Source: Chitinophagales bacterium
Lineage (GTDB): Bacteria > Bacteroidota > Bacteroidia > Chitinophagales > Chitinophagaceae
Reading direction: 5' to 3'
NCBI GenBank assembly: GCA_030832085.1
Contig: JAURJU010000109.1
Coordinates: forward strand, 1-51,671
DNA: 51,671 nucleotides
This document shows, piece by piece, positions 16,718-26,011 of this stretch. The notes below the pieces were generated by a model. It made no database searches. It saw nothing but the letters and a program-made list of their open reading frames with translations, and was not told where the DNA came from. Position 1 is the first letter of the stretch, and every line of letters starts with the position of its first letter. The position numbers and the translations under genes are program-made.

Positions 16718-19700
16718 ATGAGAAAATCAAAACTTCTTGCTTATGGCTTAATGGTTATATCCATTTTGCTGCTTTCTGTTTCTGTTTCGGCCCAAAAGAA
16801 AGTTACGGGAACCGTGCTGGATGCAACCTCTAATTCACCTTTGAGTGGTGCAACCATTTCATTGAAAAATGGGAGTGGAAGAAGCCTCTCTCGTCCTGAT
16901 GGTAAATTTGAGATTACTGCACCTGCTGGGAAAACGGTATTGACAGTTTCTTTTGTAGGCTATCAATCACAGGATATAGCCATTGCCGCAAATGAATCAA
17001 ACGTAAGCGTCTCCCTGAGCAGGACTGGAGACATGGGTGAGGTTGTCGTAATAGGATATGGAACCAAGAAGAAAGTAGATTTGACCGGAGCTATTTCCAC
17101 GGTTTCTGCAAAAGATATAGAATCACGCCCTGTAGCCAATGCACAGCAGGCGTTGCAAGGTTTGGTGCCCAATCTAAACATTACAGTATCAAATTCCGGC
17201 GGTGAGCCTGGTGGAGGAATGGACATGAGCATACGCGGGTTGAGTTCTTTTTCCGGAAGTACTGCACCCTTCGTTCTCGTGGATAATATTCCCATGGATA
17301 TCAACAGCATCAATCCTGCAGATATCGAATCAATAACCGTTTTAAAAGATGCAGCATCCTCTGCCATTTATGGTGCCCGTGCCGCTTATGGGGTTATCCT
17401 AATTACCACGAAAACGGGCAAGAGTGGTAAAGATCGGATGAATATTTCCTTGCAAACAAATGTTGCCCTCACCAATCCTGTTCAGTATCCTCGGTTGGTG
17501 GATGCAATGACATTTGCTAAAGTGGCAAACGATGCAGCAAAAAATATAGGTAATGCCCCATGGTACGATGCTGATGCATTGGATCGGTTGGCCAAAAACA
17601 TCGCCAACCCAGGCAGTGCGCCTGTTATGTATGGTGCACCCAACGGCCTGACGTGGAACATTGGTGCTATGGGACTGGGTGCTGCAGCCAACACTGACTG
17701 GTATGATATTCTTTTCAAGGATTTTTCTACAAGGCAAAAATATAACCTCAGCGTGTCAGGGGCTAGTGAAAAAATAGATTATTATTTGTCGGGTGGTTGG
17801 TATAAAGAGGATGGTTTGCTTCGGTATGGCAATGAAAGCTTCAACAGGTACAATTTCGATGGAAAAATAAATGCCCAGGCTACCTCTTGGGCAAAAGTGG
17901 GTGTATTGTTCAAGTATAATTCAGGCTTACAGGAGTTTCCCTGGCAACAGGAACTGGGCAGGGGAAGAATTTATGACATGATGACCAAGCTGAAGCCTAC
18001 CATGCCAGCAAAGTATCCCGGAACTGATATTTGGACACAAGAGAGTCGCATTGATGAGTGGAAGGCACAAAGAGATAATACGCTGAATACCCAAATGATA
18101 TTGGCTCCGAGGATAACCCTTGAACCTATTAAAGGCTGGGTCACCAATCTTGAATTCAATTATACAAACAACAACAACCGGAGGGAGCAATATTCCAAGC
18201 AATATTTTTGGATGCAACCCAATGGGGTGTTGGCCAATGGAGTGGCAAAACTCGCTACATCTTATAGGCCCAGACTTTATACTGACAGCTATTTATCCCC
18301 TAACTTTTACTCAACCTATGCCAAGAGTTTTGGCAAGCATAATTTTTCTGTGATGGCTGGATATCAGCAGGAAAAATTAAAATACTTCTCTATCAACGCA
18401 GATGCCCTTTATTTGCTTAGTGACAATGTTCCATCCGTCAGTACAGCCGTAGGAAATAAAACCGTTGCAGACGGTCAGGGACACTGGTCTACACAAAGCG
18501 GATTCGGAAGGTTGTTGTATGATTTTAACGATAAGTATTTGGTTGAAGCCAATTTCAGGGCTGATGGTTCTTCAAGATTTGAACCAGGAAAGCAGTGGGG
18601 CTATTTTCCTTCTGTTTCTGCGGGTTGGGTAGCATCAAAAGAGAAATTCTACCCCCTGAAAAAAGTGATTAATTATTTAAAGTTGAGGGGTTCTTTTGGA
18701 GAGTTGGGCAATCAGAATGTGTCTAACTACCTTTACATACCCACAATGGGTGTCGGCCAGAGCAGTTTTCTATTCAGTGGCCAACGTTTATGGACAGTAT
18801 CTTCTCCCAATATTTCAAGTGTAAACCTGTCATGGGAAAAAGTAAAAACTTTGGATATCGGAGCAGACATGGCCTTCTTTAGAAGGAGGTTATCTACCAC
18901 TTTTGATTGGTACCAATCCTTTACTACCAACCTGGTGGGACCTGGTCCCGCTGTTCCTGCTTTGCTTGGAACTTCAGTTCCAAGGGAAAACTCTGGCGAA
19001 ATCAGAACCCGTGGTTTTGATCTTGAAATCAAATGGAAAGATCACATAGGAGATTTCTATTATGAAATAGGTGGTAATTTGGCCAATAACAGGAGTGTGG
19101 TTATGTCATATAACAACCCAACCGGAATCCTTACCACGTATCGTCAGGGACAGGTACTTGGAGAGACATGGGGATACAAAACCGATGGCTTTTTCCAAAC
19201 AACAGATGAAGTAACCAATTGGGCGAATCAATCTTTCCTTTGGTCAGGAAAATGGAATCCAGGCGACCTGAAATACGTGGATCTTGACAAAAGTGGAGCC
19301 ATCAATGCCGGTAAAAACACAGTAGCTGATCATGGGGACATGGTCATTTTGGGAAATCAGTTGCCCCAATATCTCTATGGAATCAATGCTAGCGCTTCTT
19401 GGAAGGGGATAGAACTTGCAGTTTTCTTCCAGGGAGTGGGCAAACAAGATCTGTATATTACAGAAATCCTGAATGGAAATGTTTTCAGGGGGCCAGCCAA
19501 CGGACCTTTGCACATGATGGTGTATCAACAGCATTTGGATTATTGGAGAGATGCATCAAGCCCGCTTGGTGCGAATCCAAACGCATATTATGCGAAACCT
19601 TATTCTGTTTTTGACGGGGATAACAGTAAAAATTATGGAAGACCTGTTGACCGATATTTGCCCAGTGGTGCTTACTGCAGGCTTAAAAATCTGCGGATGG

Positions 19701-19894
19701 GGTATACGATTCCTTCCAAAATCACCAATAAGGCACAAATCAAAGGTGCTAATATTTATTTTTCTGGTGAAAACCTCTTCATTATCAACAAATTTAAATT
19801 GCTTGATCCTGAACAAACAGCAGGTAGTGCAGGAGATGGCAGGATTTATCCATTGTCGAAAAGCCTTTCTCTTGGGTTGAACATTAACTTCTAA
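16718..19894 (+). CDS. SusC/RagA-type TonB-dependent transporter (second pair, island)
   Basis: A 1058-residue outer-membrane importer: signal peptide (1-25, ending VSAQKK), regulatory-like domain (VTGTVLDATSNSPLSGATISLKNG, about 28-105), plug (EVVVIGYGTKKKVDLTGAIS, then MSIRGLSSFSGSTAPFVLVDNIPMD, about 108-220), and barrel ending GLNINF. DIESITVLKDAASSAIYGARAAYG is the SusC signature. It is only distantly similar to the first SusC. A SusD follows after 10 bp. The upstream 30-bp element is shared with the 44.5-kb enzyme operon, so this pair is probably the importer for the island's substrate. Confidence 0.95.
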   Translation: MRKSKLLAYGLMVISILLLSVSVSAQKKVTGTVLDATSNSPLSGATISLKNGSGRSLSRPDGKFEITAPAGKTVLTVSFVGYQSQDIAIAANESNVSVSLSRTGDMGEVVVIGYGTKKKVDLTGAISTVSAKDIESRPVANAQQALQGLVPNLNITVSNSGGEPGGGMDMSIRGLSSFSGSTAPFVLVDNIPMDINSINPADIESITVLKDAASSAIYGARAAYGVILITTKTGKSGKDRMNISLQTNVALTNPVQYPRLVDAMTFAKVANDAAKNIGNAPWYDADALDRLAKNIANPGSAPVMYGAPNGLTWNIGAMGLGAAANTDWYDILFKDFSTRQKYNLSVSGASEKIDYYLSGGWYKEDGLLRYGNESFNRYNFDGKINAQATSWAKVGVLFKYNSGLQEFPWQQELGRGRIYDMMTKLKPTMPAKYPGTDIWTQESRIDEWKAQRDNTLNTQMILAPRITLEPIKGWVTNLEFNYTNNNNRREQYSKQYFWMQPNGVLANGVAKLATSYRPRLYTDSYLSPNFYSTYAKSFGKHNFSVMAGYQQEKLKYFSINADALYLLSDNVPSVSTAVGNKTVADGQGHWSTQSGFGRLLYDFNDKYLVEANFRADGSSRFEPGKQWGYFPSVSAGWVASKEKFYPLKKVINYLKLRGSFGELGNQNVSNYLYIPTMGVGQSSFLFSGQRLWTVSSPNISSVNLSWEKVKTLDIGADMAFFRRRLSTTFDWYQSFTTNLVGPGPAVPALLGTSVPRENSGEIRTRGFDLEIKWKDHIGDFYYEIGGNLANNRSVVMSYNNPTGILTTYRQGQVLGETWGYKTDGFFQTTDEVTNWANQSFLWSGKWNPGDLKYVDLDKSGAINAGKNTVADHGDMVILGNQLPQYLYGINASASWKGIELAVFFQGVGKQDLYITEILNGNVFRGPANGPLHMMVYQQHLDYWRDASSPLGANPNAYYAKPYSVFDGDNSKNYGRPVDRYLPSGAYCRLKNLRMGYTIPSKITNKAQIKGANIYFSGENLFIINKFKLLDPEQTAGSAGDGRIYPLSKSLSLGLNINF

Positions 19895-19904
19895 AAAAAC
19901 AGAG

Positions 19905-21638
19905 ATGAAAAAAATATTATTACTGACAGTATTGTTCCTTGGAATTGGAATGGTATTTACTTCGTGCAAAAAGAATTTTTTAGATTTAAATCCCCGGGAC
20001 CAGATATCAGATCCTGAATTCTGGAAATCAGACCAGGACATGGAACTGTACATGAATGGTTTGTATTCAGTACTGCCCGGTTGGTTAACAAGCGGATCTG
20101 GTGGAAATCCTTTGTTGGATGCAGGAACCGATATGGCTATTTCGGTAGGTCTTTGGCTGTCTACAAAAAATCGTCTTGATGGAGCGATTACCGTTCCTTC
20201 GAGTGGCGGAGGATGGAGTTGGACAGCTGTGCGTAACGTCAATTATTTTCTGAAGAACAGTGATAGGGTCCCCAATGTTGGCCTAAAAGATCACTATATC
20301 GGAGAGGCATACTTTTTCAGAGCATTCAATTATTTCAACCTGCTTAAACAATTTGGTGATTTGCCTATCGTTAAGGTGCCGCTTTCGCCCACTGACAAGG
20401 AAGTTTTGATGGGACCTCGCAGCTCAAGAACAGATGTTGCAAACTTCATCCTCAGCGACCTTGATATGGCTATTTCTAAACTCAAGGGGAAGGCCGAAGT
20501 TCCTGCGCAAAGGATAAGCCGAGACATTGCCTCATTGTTCAAATCAAGGGTGGCACTCTATGAAGGAACATGGGAAAAATACCATCAGAATGATGCATTC
20601 AAAGGAAAAACAAATGGAGACGCCTTTTTGACTGCAGCTGCACAAGCGGCTAAAGCTGTCATTGACGGAGGAGTTTACAGGTTGTCTACGGGTAACACAA
20701 GTCAGGTGTATTATGAACTTTTTAATCAGGTGAATTTAAGCTCAAATCCTGAAATACTGCTCTGGAGGAGTTACAGTTCAGCACAAGGAGATGCGTTTAC
20801 CAATCAATTGTGGAACTGGCCTCATGGCTCAGGATTCACCCAGGAAATGGTGGGCACGTACCTATGTTCAGATGGTTTACCCATCGGTCTTAGTCCTCTT
20901 TATCAAGGAGAGAAAGACATCCGTGATGTGGTAAAAAACCGTGATCAGCGCTTTGTGCAAACGGTAATGAACCCAGGTGATCCGGTTACCATCAGCCTAA
21001 AAAACGATACAACAAAATACACGCTCCCTTTATTAGGTGGTGCACAGACCGGCCCGACCGGCTATGAATCACAGAAGTTCCGCCGTCCACAGCTTGATCC
21101 TGCTACAGGTGGAAACAGCGGGGAACTGTCATTTATTATTTTTCGTTTTGCGGAGGCCTTGTTGAACTATGCTGAAGCCAAGGCCGAATTGGGACAGTTG
21201 ACCCAGGCGGACGTTGATTTGTCTATCAATAAATTAAGGGCAAGGGTTGGTATGCCCAATATGGTACTGACTTCAATCAGAACCGATCCCAAATGGCCTG
21301 ATTATGGGTATACCCTACCAAATTATTTGCATGAAGTCAGGAGAGAACGTGCAGTAGAGCTCATGACAGAAGGTTTCCGTTTGGATGACCTGATGCGATG
21401 GAGGGCGGATAAATTATTTGTTGGCAAAAGACCAAAGGGGGCATTTTATAGTAACGAGCTGAAAGCTGCCTATGCAAATTTGAAGGTTGATGCCGGTAAT
21501 TTCCTTGATCCATATGTAACAACGCTTACAGGAGCAAACGGAGGATGGGGATTCAACCCAGCCAAGCACTATCTATTGCCTATACCAACAAATGAGCTGA
21601 CATTGAATCCTGCCTTGACACAAAACCCAGGCTATTAA
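19905..21638 (+). CDS. RagB/SusD family nutrient-binding lipoprotein (second pair)
   Basis: A 577-residue surface lipoprotein with lipobox Cys C21 (MVFTSC). Family features include FLDLNPRDQISDPEFWKS, GEAYFFRAFNYFNLLKQFGDLPIV (about 129-152), the late FRFAEALLNYAEAKAELG, VRRERAVELMTEGFRLDDLMRW and the C-terminal HYLLPIPTNEL. This is the classical RagB/SusD layout. Paired with the SusC 10 bp upstream and closed by a terminator hairpin 40 bp after the stop. Confidence 0.95.
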   Translation: MKKILLLTVLFLGIGMVFTSCKKNFLDLNPRDQISDPEFWKSDQDMELYMNGLYSVLPGWLTSGSGGNPLLDAGTDMAISVGLWLSTKNRLDGAITVPSSGGGWSWTAVRNVNYFLKNSDRVPNVGLKDHYIGEAYFFRAFNYFNLLKQFGDLPIVKVPLSPTDKEVLMGPRSSRTDVANFILSDLDMAISKLKGKAEVPAQRISRDIASLFKSRVALYEGTWEKYHQNDAFKGKTNGDAFLTAAAQAAKAVIDGGVYRLSTGNTSQVYYELFNQVNLSSNPEILLWRSYSSAQGDAFTNQLWNWPHGSGFTQEMVGTYLCSDGLPIGLSPLYQGEKDIRDVVKNRDQRFVQTVMNPGDPVTISLKNDTTKYTLPLLGGAQTGPTGYESQKFRRPQLDPATGGNSGELSFIIFRFAEALLNYAEAKAELGQLTQADVDLSINKLRARVGMPNMVLTSIRTDPKWPDYGYTLPNYLHEVRRERAVELMTEGFRLDDLMRWRADKLFVGKRPKGAFYSNELKAAYANLKVDAGNFLDPYVTTLTGANGGWGFNPAKHYLLPIPTNELTLNPALTQNPGY

Positions 21639-21677
21639 ACCGGGGAAATTTTATTGATTAAGGGTAGGGGCACTTTC

Positions 21678-21727
21678 ATACATCACCGTCTGATGAAAAA
21701 ATCATTTGGATGGTGATGTATTTTTTT
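21678..21727 (+). terminator. Rho-independent terminator after the second susCD pair
   Basis: Outer stem ATACATCACC (21678-21687) and GGTGATGTAT (21712-21721), with an inner TGAT/ATCA pairing, followed by a run of seven T residues. Confidence 0.88.
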
Positions 21728-22006
21728 ATGGGTTTGGTAATTAGTCCCTTGCTCAAGAGAAAATGAATCGTTATTTTAAAACGAAACTATCTATCGGTAA
21801 CGAGTACATTTTATCATTCACCAAAATCGGCACAGAAATTGTAATGGTAAAGAGAAAGAGCGTAACTTACTGTTTACATGAGGTACATTTTTTTGAAAAA
21901 ATTACCTTGCTTTATTTTGAACTGGCAATCTGGTAACTTATAATGATTTTTAATATTTTAGGAAAGGTTTTTATTTTGGATGTTATAAACCCCTATAAAT
22001 TATTTT
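21728..22006. other. Intergenic leader region before the AraC regulator gene
   Basis: The gap between the susD stop (21638) and the regulator start (22007) is 368 bp. The first part holds the terminator. The rest is AT-rich with no coding potential that I can support. An imperfect inverted repeat is visible around 21768-21784 (TCGTT and AACGA flanking TTTTAAAA). I see no convincing TAnnTTTG box and no copy of the 30-bp shared element. Confidence 0.5.
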
Positions 22007-22882
22007 GTGAAAGTCATTAATTTCACGATACCCGAAAAAATTGGGAGCTCCATACATGTAAAAGAAGATAAGCAGCCCTATTTTTATCCTCATTTGCATC
22101 GACATGTTGAAACTCAAATCACTTTGGTTCTTGGTGGAGAGGGCACTCTTGTTATAGGGAACAACATGCAACCTTTCAAATCCGGAGATTTGTTTGTAAT
22201 CGGAGCCAATCAGCCTCATTTGTTCAAAAGTGATCCCTGTTACTTTAAACCTGACAGTAGAAAAAAAATCCACTCGCTGAGCATATTTTTCAATCCAGAA
22301 GGATTGATTTCCCGAGTTCTTGGGTTACCTGAGATGAACAGTATTAATAAGTTCATTAAATCCAGTAACCATGGTATCCGTGCAGCAGAAAAAGATACAT
22401 CCAAACTGCTTGAATATATTCTCAAAGTAAAAAATAATTCAGATGGGCTCATGCTGGCTTATTTTATTGAAATGCTTCATGCAATGGCCAATTTGATTCA
22501 ATGGGAATATTTTTCAACAGAATCTTTTGAATATATCTTTTCCGATACAGATGGATTGAAAATGAATGATATCATCCAGTATACCATGGATAATTACAAA
22601 AAAGAGATTTCTTTGGACCAGATTGCAGCCGTAGCACATTTAACGCCCCAGTCTTTTTGCCGTTATTTTAAAAAATACACCTCTAAAACCTATACCCATT
22701 TTGTAAATGAATTGCGAATCAATGAGGCTTGCAAAATGCTGATGGAAAAAAAATCGGTTTCTATTGGCAATGTTGCCCATCACTGTGGCTTCAACAGTGT
22801 GGTTTCTTTTAACCGTGTATTTAAAAGCATTGTATCCAAACCACCTCGCGATTTTATAAGGACACACGAAAAAAAAAATTGA
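22007..22882 (+). CDS. AraC-family transcriptional regulator
   Basis: A 291-residue regulator with an N-terminal cupin-like sensing domain (about 20-110; HLHRHVETQITLVLGGEGTLVIGN, then FKSGDLFVIGANQPH) and a C-terminal double helix-turn-helix (about 195-288; ISLDQIAAVAHLTPQSFCRYFKKYT and VSIGNVAHHCGFNSVVSFNRVFK). The start is GTG: the frame has a TAA at 21986 and no ATG before residue 56. The cupin domain in such regulators usually binds a sugar-type or other small ligand. It lies between the island's susCD pair and the serine dehydratase/sulfatase operon. It probably controls the island, possibly through the repeated 30-bp element. Confidence 0.92.
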   Translation: MKVINFTIPEKIGSSIHVKEDKQPYFYPHLHRHVETQITLVLGGEGTLVIGNNMQPFKSGDLFVIGANQPHLFKSDPCYFKPDSRKKIHSLSIFFNPEGLISRVLGLPEMNSINKFIKSSNHGIRAAEKDTSKLLEYILKVKNNSDGLMLAYFIEMLHAMANLIQWEYFSTESFEYIFSDTDGLKMNDIIQYTMDNYKKEISLDQIAAVAHLTPQSFCRYFKKYTSKTYTHFVNELRINEACKMLMEKKSVSIGNVAHHCGFNSVVSFNRVFKSIVSKPPRDFIRTHEKKN

Positions 22883-22909
22883 TGAATGTCTTTCCATATT
22901 GCATGCTGA

Positions 22910-22940
22910 ACTTTCATCCAAACAAAATACAGATGAAAGT
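22910..22940. repeat. 9-bp-arm inverted repeat after the AraC gene
   Basis: ACTTTCATC (22910-22918) and GATGAAAGT (22932-22940) are exact reverse complements separated by 13 bp. It is 27 bp after the AraC stop. No T run follows, so it may be a weak terminator or an operator for the downstream operon. Confidence 0.45.
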
Positions 22941-22977
22941 CTTTGACTCATTTATACATCCTAATGGATAAATATTA

Positions 22978-22996
22978 GAATCATGATCAATGATTC
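22978..22996. promoter_or_regulatory. 7-bp-arm inverted repeat just before the serine dehydratase gene
   Basis: GAATCAT (22978-22984) and ATGATTC (22990-22996) flank GATCA. It ends 23 bp before the preferred ATG at 23020 and overlaps the alternative ATG at 22990, which argues for the later start. A leader hairpin or operator role is possible. Confidence 0.4.
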
Positions 22997-23019
22997 ATCA
23001 CATTAAAAAGAACAATGCA

Positions 23020-24606
23020 ATGGCAAGTTTCCCCAGTATTTTTAATGACGTGATTGGACCTGTGATGAGGGGTCCTTCGAGTTCTCATTGTGCAGCCTCT
23101 TTGAGAATTGGCCGGCTTTGCAGGGATTTAATGGGAGATTCCCTGGGTCATGTCTTGATAGAATTTGACCCCAATGGGTCCCTCGCAACCACCCACAAGA
23201 GTCAGGGGTCAGACATGGGATTATTTGGTGGATTTTTGGGGTGGGAAGCGTATGACGAACGCTTGCCCCAATCAGAGAAATACCTTGAAGTTGAAGGAAT
23301 AAAGGTTGAAATTGAAATTCAGGATATAGGTGCTGATCATCCCAATACCTATAAGCTCACCATGAGCAACAAAGACGAATGCCATAGAATGACTGCCATT
23401 TCAACTGGGGGGGGGATGATTGAGGTAATTGAGATTGACAACTGTAAAGTGGCCATAGCTGGTGATTATTATGAAACACTTATTTACTGCGAATCAGCGG
23501 ATCATCTCATACCTTATCTTAAAAATACGGTTGCTTGTGATGAAATCATATGGCATGAAACCAGTGATGATGGGCTTTGCTTTCTTGAAATAAAGGCACA
23601 GCAATTCCTGGATGAAAATATTGTACAGGAAATAACGGCAATGCCTGAAGTAATGTACATCAAGAAACTATCTCCTGTGCTTCCGGTTTTATCCAGGAAC
23701 AATCTGCAGGTACCTTTTATTTCAAGCGAGGAAATGATTGTTTATAACGCTGAAAAAAACTTAGAGTTATGGGAATTGGCTGTTGACTACGAGTCGGCAA
23801 GGGGAAACATTTCACAGGGTGAGGTTTTTGAAAAAATGAGATCTATTGTGCGCATTATGCGGAATGCCATTCAGACAGGGTTAGAAGGAACGAGCTATCC
23901 GGACAGAATTCTGGGCAGTCAGTCTGTTCAGTTAAAACAGCAGCTGAACAACAAGCGGCTGATGGGTGGTGATGTGAATAACACGATCATCATGTATGTT
24001 TCTGCCATAATGGAAGTAAAGAGTTCCATGGGAGTTATTGTGGCTGCACCGACTGCAGGTTCATGCGGAGCTTTGCCTGGGGCAGTGATTGGAATGGCGT
24101 CTTCATTGGATTTACCCGAGGACGAAATGGTTAAAGCCATGCTTGCTGCTGGCTTGATTGGCGTATTTGTTGCCGCGCACGCCACATTTGCTGCAGAAGT
24201 GGGGGGTTGTATGGCTGAATGTGGTTCTGGTTCAGGAATGGCTGCAGCAGCACTGGTTGGTATGGCCAATGGTACATTGGCGCAATCCCTTGCTGCGGCA
24301 TCTTTGGCCCTGCAGAACGTATTGGGATTGATCTGTGATCCCATTGGGAACAGGGTAGAGGCTCCTTGTCTAGGTAGAAATGTAATGGCAGCAACCAATG
24401 CAGTATCCTGTGCCAACATGGCCTTGTCTGATTATAACCATCTCATTCCATTGGATGAGGTAATCGAAACCATGCAAAAAGTTGGCAACGAAATTCATCA
24501 TACGCTTCGTTGTACAAATCTTGGTGGCCTTTCCATAACCAAAGCAGCAAAAGATATTGAGCAACAATTAGAAAATCAAGACCAATCCTTTTTCAAAATT
24601 TGTTAG
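23020..24606 (+). CDS. sdaA: L-serine ammonia-lyase (Fe-S serine dehydratase, single chain)
   Basis: Converts L-serine to pyruvate and ammonia in the cytoplasm using a 4Fe-4S cluster. The 528-residue chain fuses the beta domain (1 to about 150; GPVMRGPSSSHCAASLRIG) with the alpha domain (about 250-528; AAPTAGSCGALPGAV with C349, then GGCMAECGSGSGMAAAALVG with C397/C401, and CDPIGNRVEAPC with C439/C450, the cluster-bearing region). An in-frame ATG at 22990 would add ten residues. It is the first gene of a + strand operon: the Xaa-Pro aminopeptidase follows after 6 bp, then two sulfatases. Amino-acid catabolism in a sulfatase operon is unusual and suggests serine is a product of the degraded substrate. 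Confidence 0.92.
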   Translation: MASFPSIFNDVIGPVMRGPSSSHCAASLRIGRLCRDLMGDSLGHVLIEFDPNGSLATTHKSQGSDMGLFGGFLGWEAYDERLPQSEKYLEVEGIKVEIEIQDIGADHPNTYKLTMSNKDECHRMTAISTGGGMIEVIEIDNCKVAIAGDYYETLIYCESADHLIPYLKNTVACDEIIWHETSDDGLCFLEIKAQQFLDENIVQEITAMPEVMYIKKLSPVLPVLSRNNLQVPFISSEEMIVYNAEKNLELWELAVDYESARGNISQGEVFEKMRSIVRIMRNAIQTGLEGTSYPDRILGSQSVQLKQQLNNKRLMGGDVNNTIIMYVSAIMEVKSSMGVIVAAPTAGSCGALPGAVIGMASSLDLPEDEMVKAMLAAGLIGVFVAAHATFAAEVGGCMAECGSGSGMAAAALVGMANGTLAQSLAAASLALQNVLGLICDPIGNRVEAPCLGRNVMAATNAVSCANMALSDYNHLIPLDEVIETMQKVGNEIHHTLRCTNLGGLSITKAAKDIEQQLENQDQSFFKIC

Positions 24607-24612
24607 CCTAAC

Positions 24613-26001
24613 ATGTTTGATAAAAAAGTTTATCTGGAAAGAAGGGAACTGTTAAAGCGATTGGTTGGCAATGGACTGGTGTTGCTATTGGGCAACGAAG
24701 AGAGCAGCATGAATTACAGGGATAATCTTTATCCTTTCAGACAGGATAGCAGTTTCTTGTATTTCTTTGGAATTGACAGGCCGGCATTGATAGGTATAAT
24801 TGATATTGACAATGACAGTGAAATTATTTTTGGTGATGATTTTACGACCGAAGAAATGGTTTGGACCGGGTACCGCCAACCTTTGAACCTGATTTCAGAA
24901 AGCATTGGAATTTCAATCGTCAAATCCAAAAAAGGTCTGTGGTCCTTTATGCGTTTAGCAACCGAACAGAATAGGGTGGTACATTTTTTACCACCCTACA
25001 GACCCGAACAGCGCCAACTATTGACTGATCTGTTGGGTGTTACATCCGGGACGCTGACAAAAATGCATTCAATCAGTTTGATAAAGGCAATTGTTGCACA
25101 GCGTTCTTATAAATCTGCGGTAGAAATCGAGGAAATTAACAGGGCTGTAAACACTACTGCCAGTATGCAATTTTCAGCGATTACCATGGCAAGGGCAGGG
25201 ATGACTGAAGCACAAATTGCTGGCAAAATGCAGGAAATAGCTATTGGTGAAGGTGGGAATCTCTCTTTTCCTAGCATTCTCACGCAGCAGGGCCAAATTC
25301 TTCACAATGGCTATAGCCAATCCCTCTTGACAGAAGGAAATCTCGTTCTCTGTGATTGTGGTGCAGAAACTGGAATGCATTATGCAGGGGACCTTACAAG
25401 AACTTTTCCAGTAAGTGCCAACTTTACCACAGCACAAAGAGATATTTATGAAATAGTATATCGTGCACATGAATCAGCTGTTGCGATGCTGCAACCAGGA
25501 AAACTATTCAGGGATATTCATTTGCATGCTTGTGAAAAATTGACGGAGGGTTTGCAGCAGCTAGGAGTGATGAAAGGGGATGTTAAAGCATCAGTTGTTC
25601 AAGGGGCCCATGCACTTTTTTTCCCATGTGGCCTGGGTCATATGATGGGCCTTGACACGCACGATATGGAGAATCTTGGAGAAGAACATGTGGGCTACAC
25701 AGAAGAAATAAAAAAAAGTACACAGTTTGGTTTAAAATCATTGCGTTTGGCCAAGCCCCTGGAAGAAGGATTTGTTGTTACCATTGAACCAGGCTTGTAT
25801 TTTAATCCAGCGCTTATAGATGAATGGGAATCCAAAAATCTCTTTAGGTCCTTTATCAATTATGACACCCTAAATGCCTATAGGAATCTGAGTGGAATCA
25901 GGATTGAGGAAGATTTTGTCATTACTCAAAATGGCAGCAGTTTATTGGGGAACCAATTGGCGAAAACAGCAAGTGAAATTGAAGAAATTCGAATACAATA
26001 A
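24613..26001 (+). CDS. Xaa-Pro aminopeptidase (M24 family, aminopeptidase P)
   Basis: Removes N-terminal residues preceding proline. The 462-residue protein has an AMP_N domain (about 1-130) and a pita-bread catalytic domain. The dinuclear metal ligands are all visible: D248 (LVLCDCGAETG), D260 (YAGDLTRTFPVS), H343 (GLGHMMGLDTHD), E392 (TIEPGLYF) and E432 (GIRIEEDFVIT). No signal peptide is seen, so it acts in the cytoplasm on imported peptides. It sits 6 bp after the serine dehydratase and 10 bp before a sulfatase. Its presence points to Pro-containing peptides in the island's substrate. Confidence 0.93.
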   Translation: MFDKKVYLERRELLKRLVGNGLVLLLGNEESSMNYRDNLYPFRQDSSFLYFFGIDRPALIGIIDIDNDSEIIFGDDFTTEEMVWTGYRQPLNLISESIGISIVKSKKGLWSFMRLATEQNRVVHFLPPYRPEQRQLLTDLLGVTSGTLTKMHSISLIKAIVAQRSYKSAVEIEEINRAVNTTASMQFSAITMARAGMTEAQIAGKMQEIAIGEGGNLSFPSILTQQGQILHNGYSQSLLTEGNLVLCDCGAETGMHYAGDLTRTFPVSANFTTAQRDIYEIVYRAHESAVAMLQPGKLFRDIHLHACEKLTEGLQQLGVMKGDVKASVVQGAHALFFPCGLGHMMGLDTHDMENLGEEHVGYTEEIKKSTQFGLKSLRLAKPLEEGFVVTIEPGLYFNPALIDEWESKNLFRSFINYDTLNAYRNLSGIRIEEDFVITQNGSSLLGNQLAKTASEIEEIRIQ

Positions 26002-26011
26002 AACCTCCTTT

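Noticed and set aside
19556-20242. 228-residue - strand frame across the second susC/susD junction
   Set aside because: Antisense to two clear genes, with low-complexity composition typical of shadow frames.
22910-22940. Calling the 9-bp-arm repeat a rho-independent terminator of the AraC gene
   Set aside because: The right arm is followed by CTTTGACTC and not by a T run, so it is listed only as a repeat.
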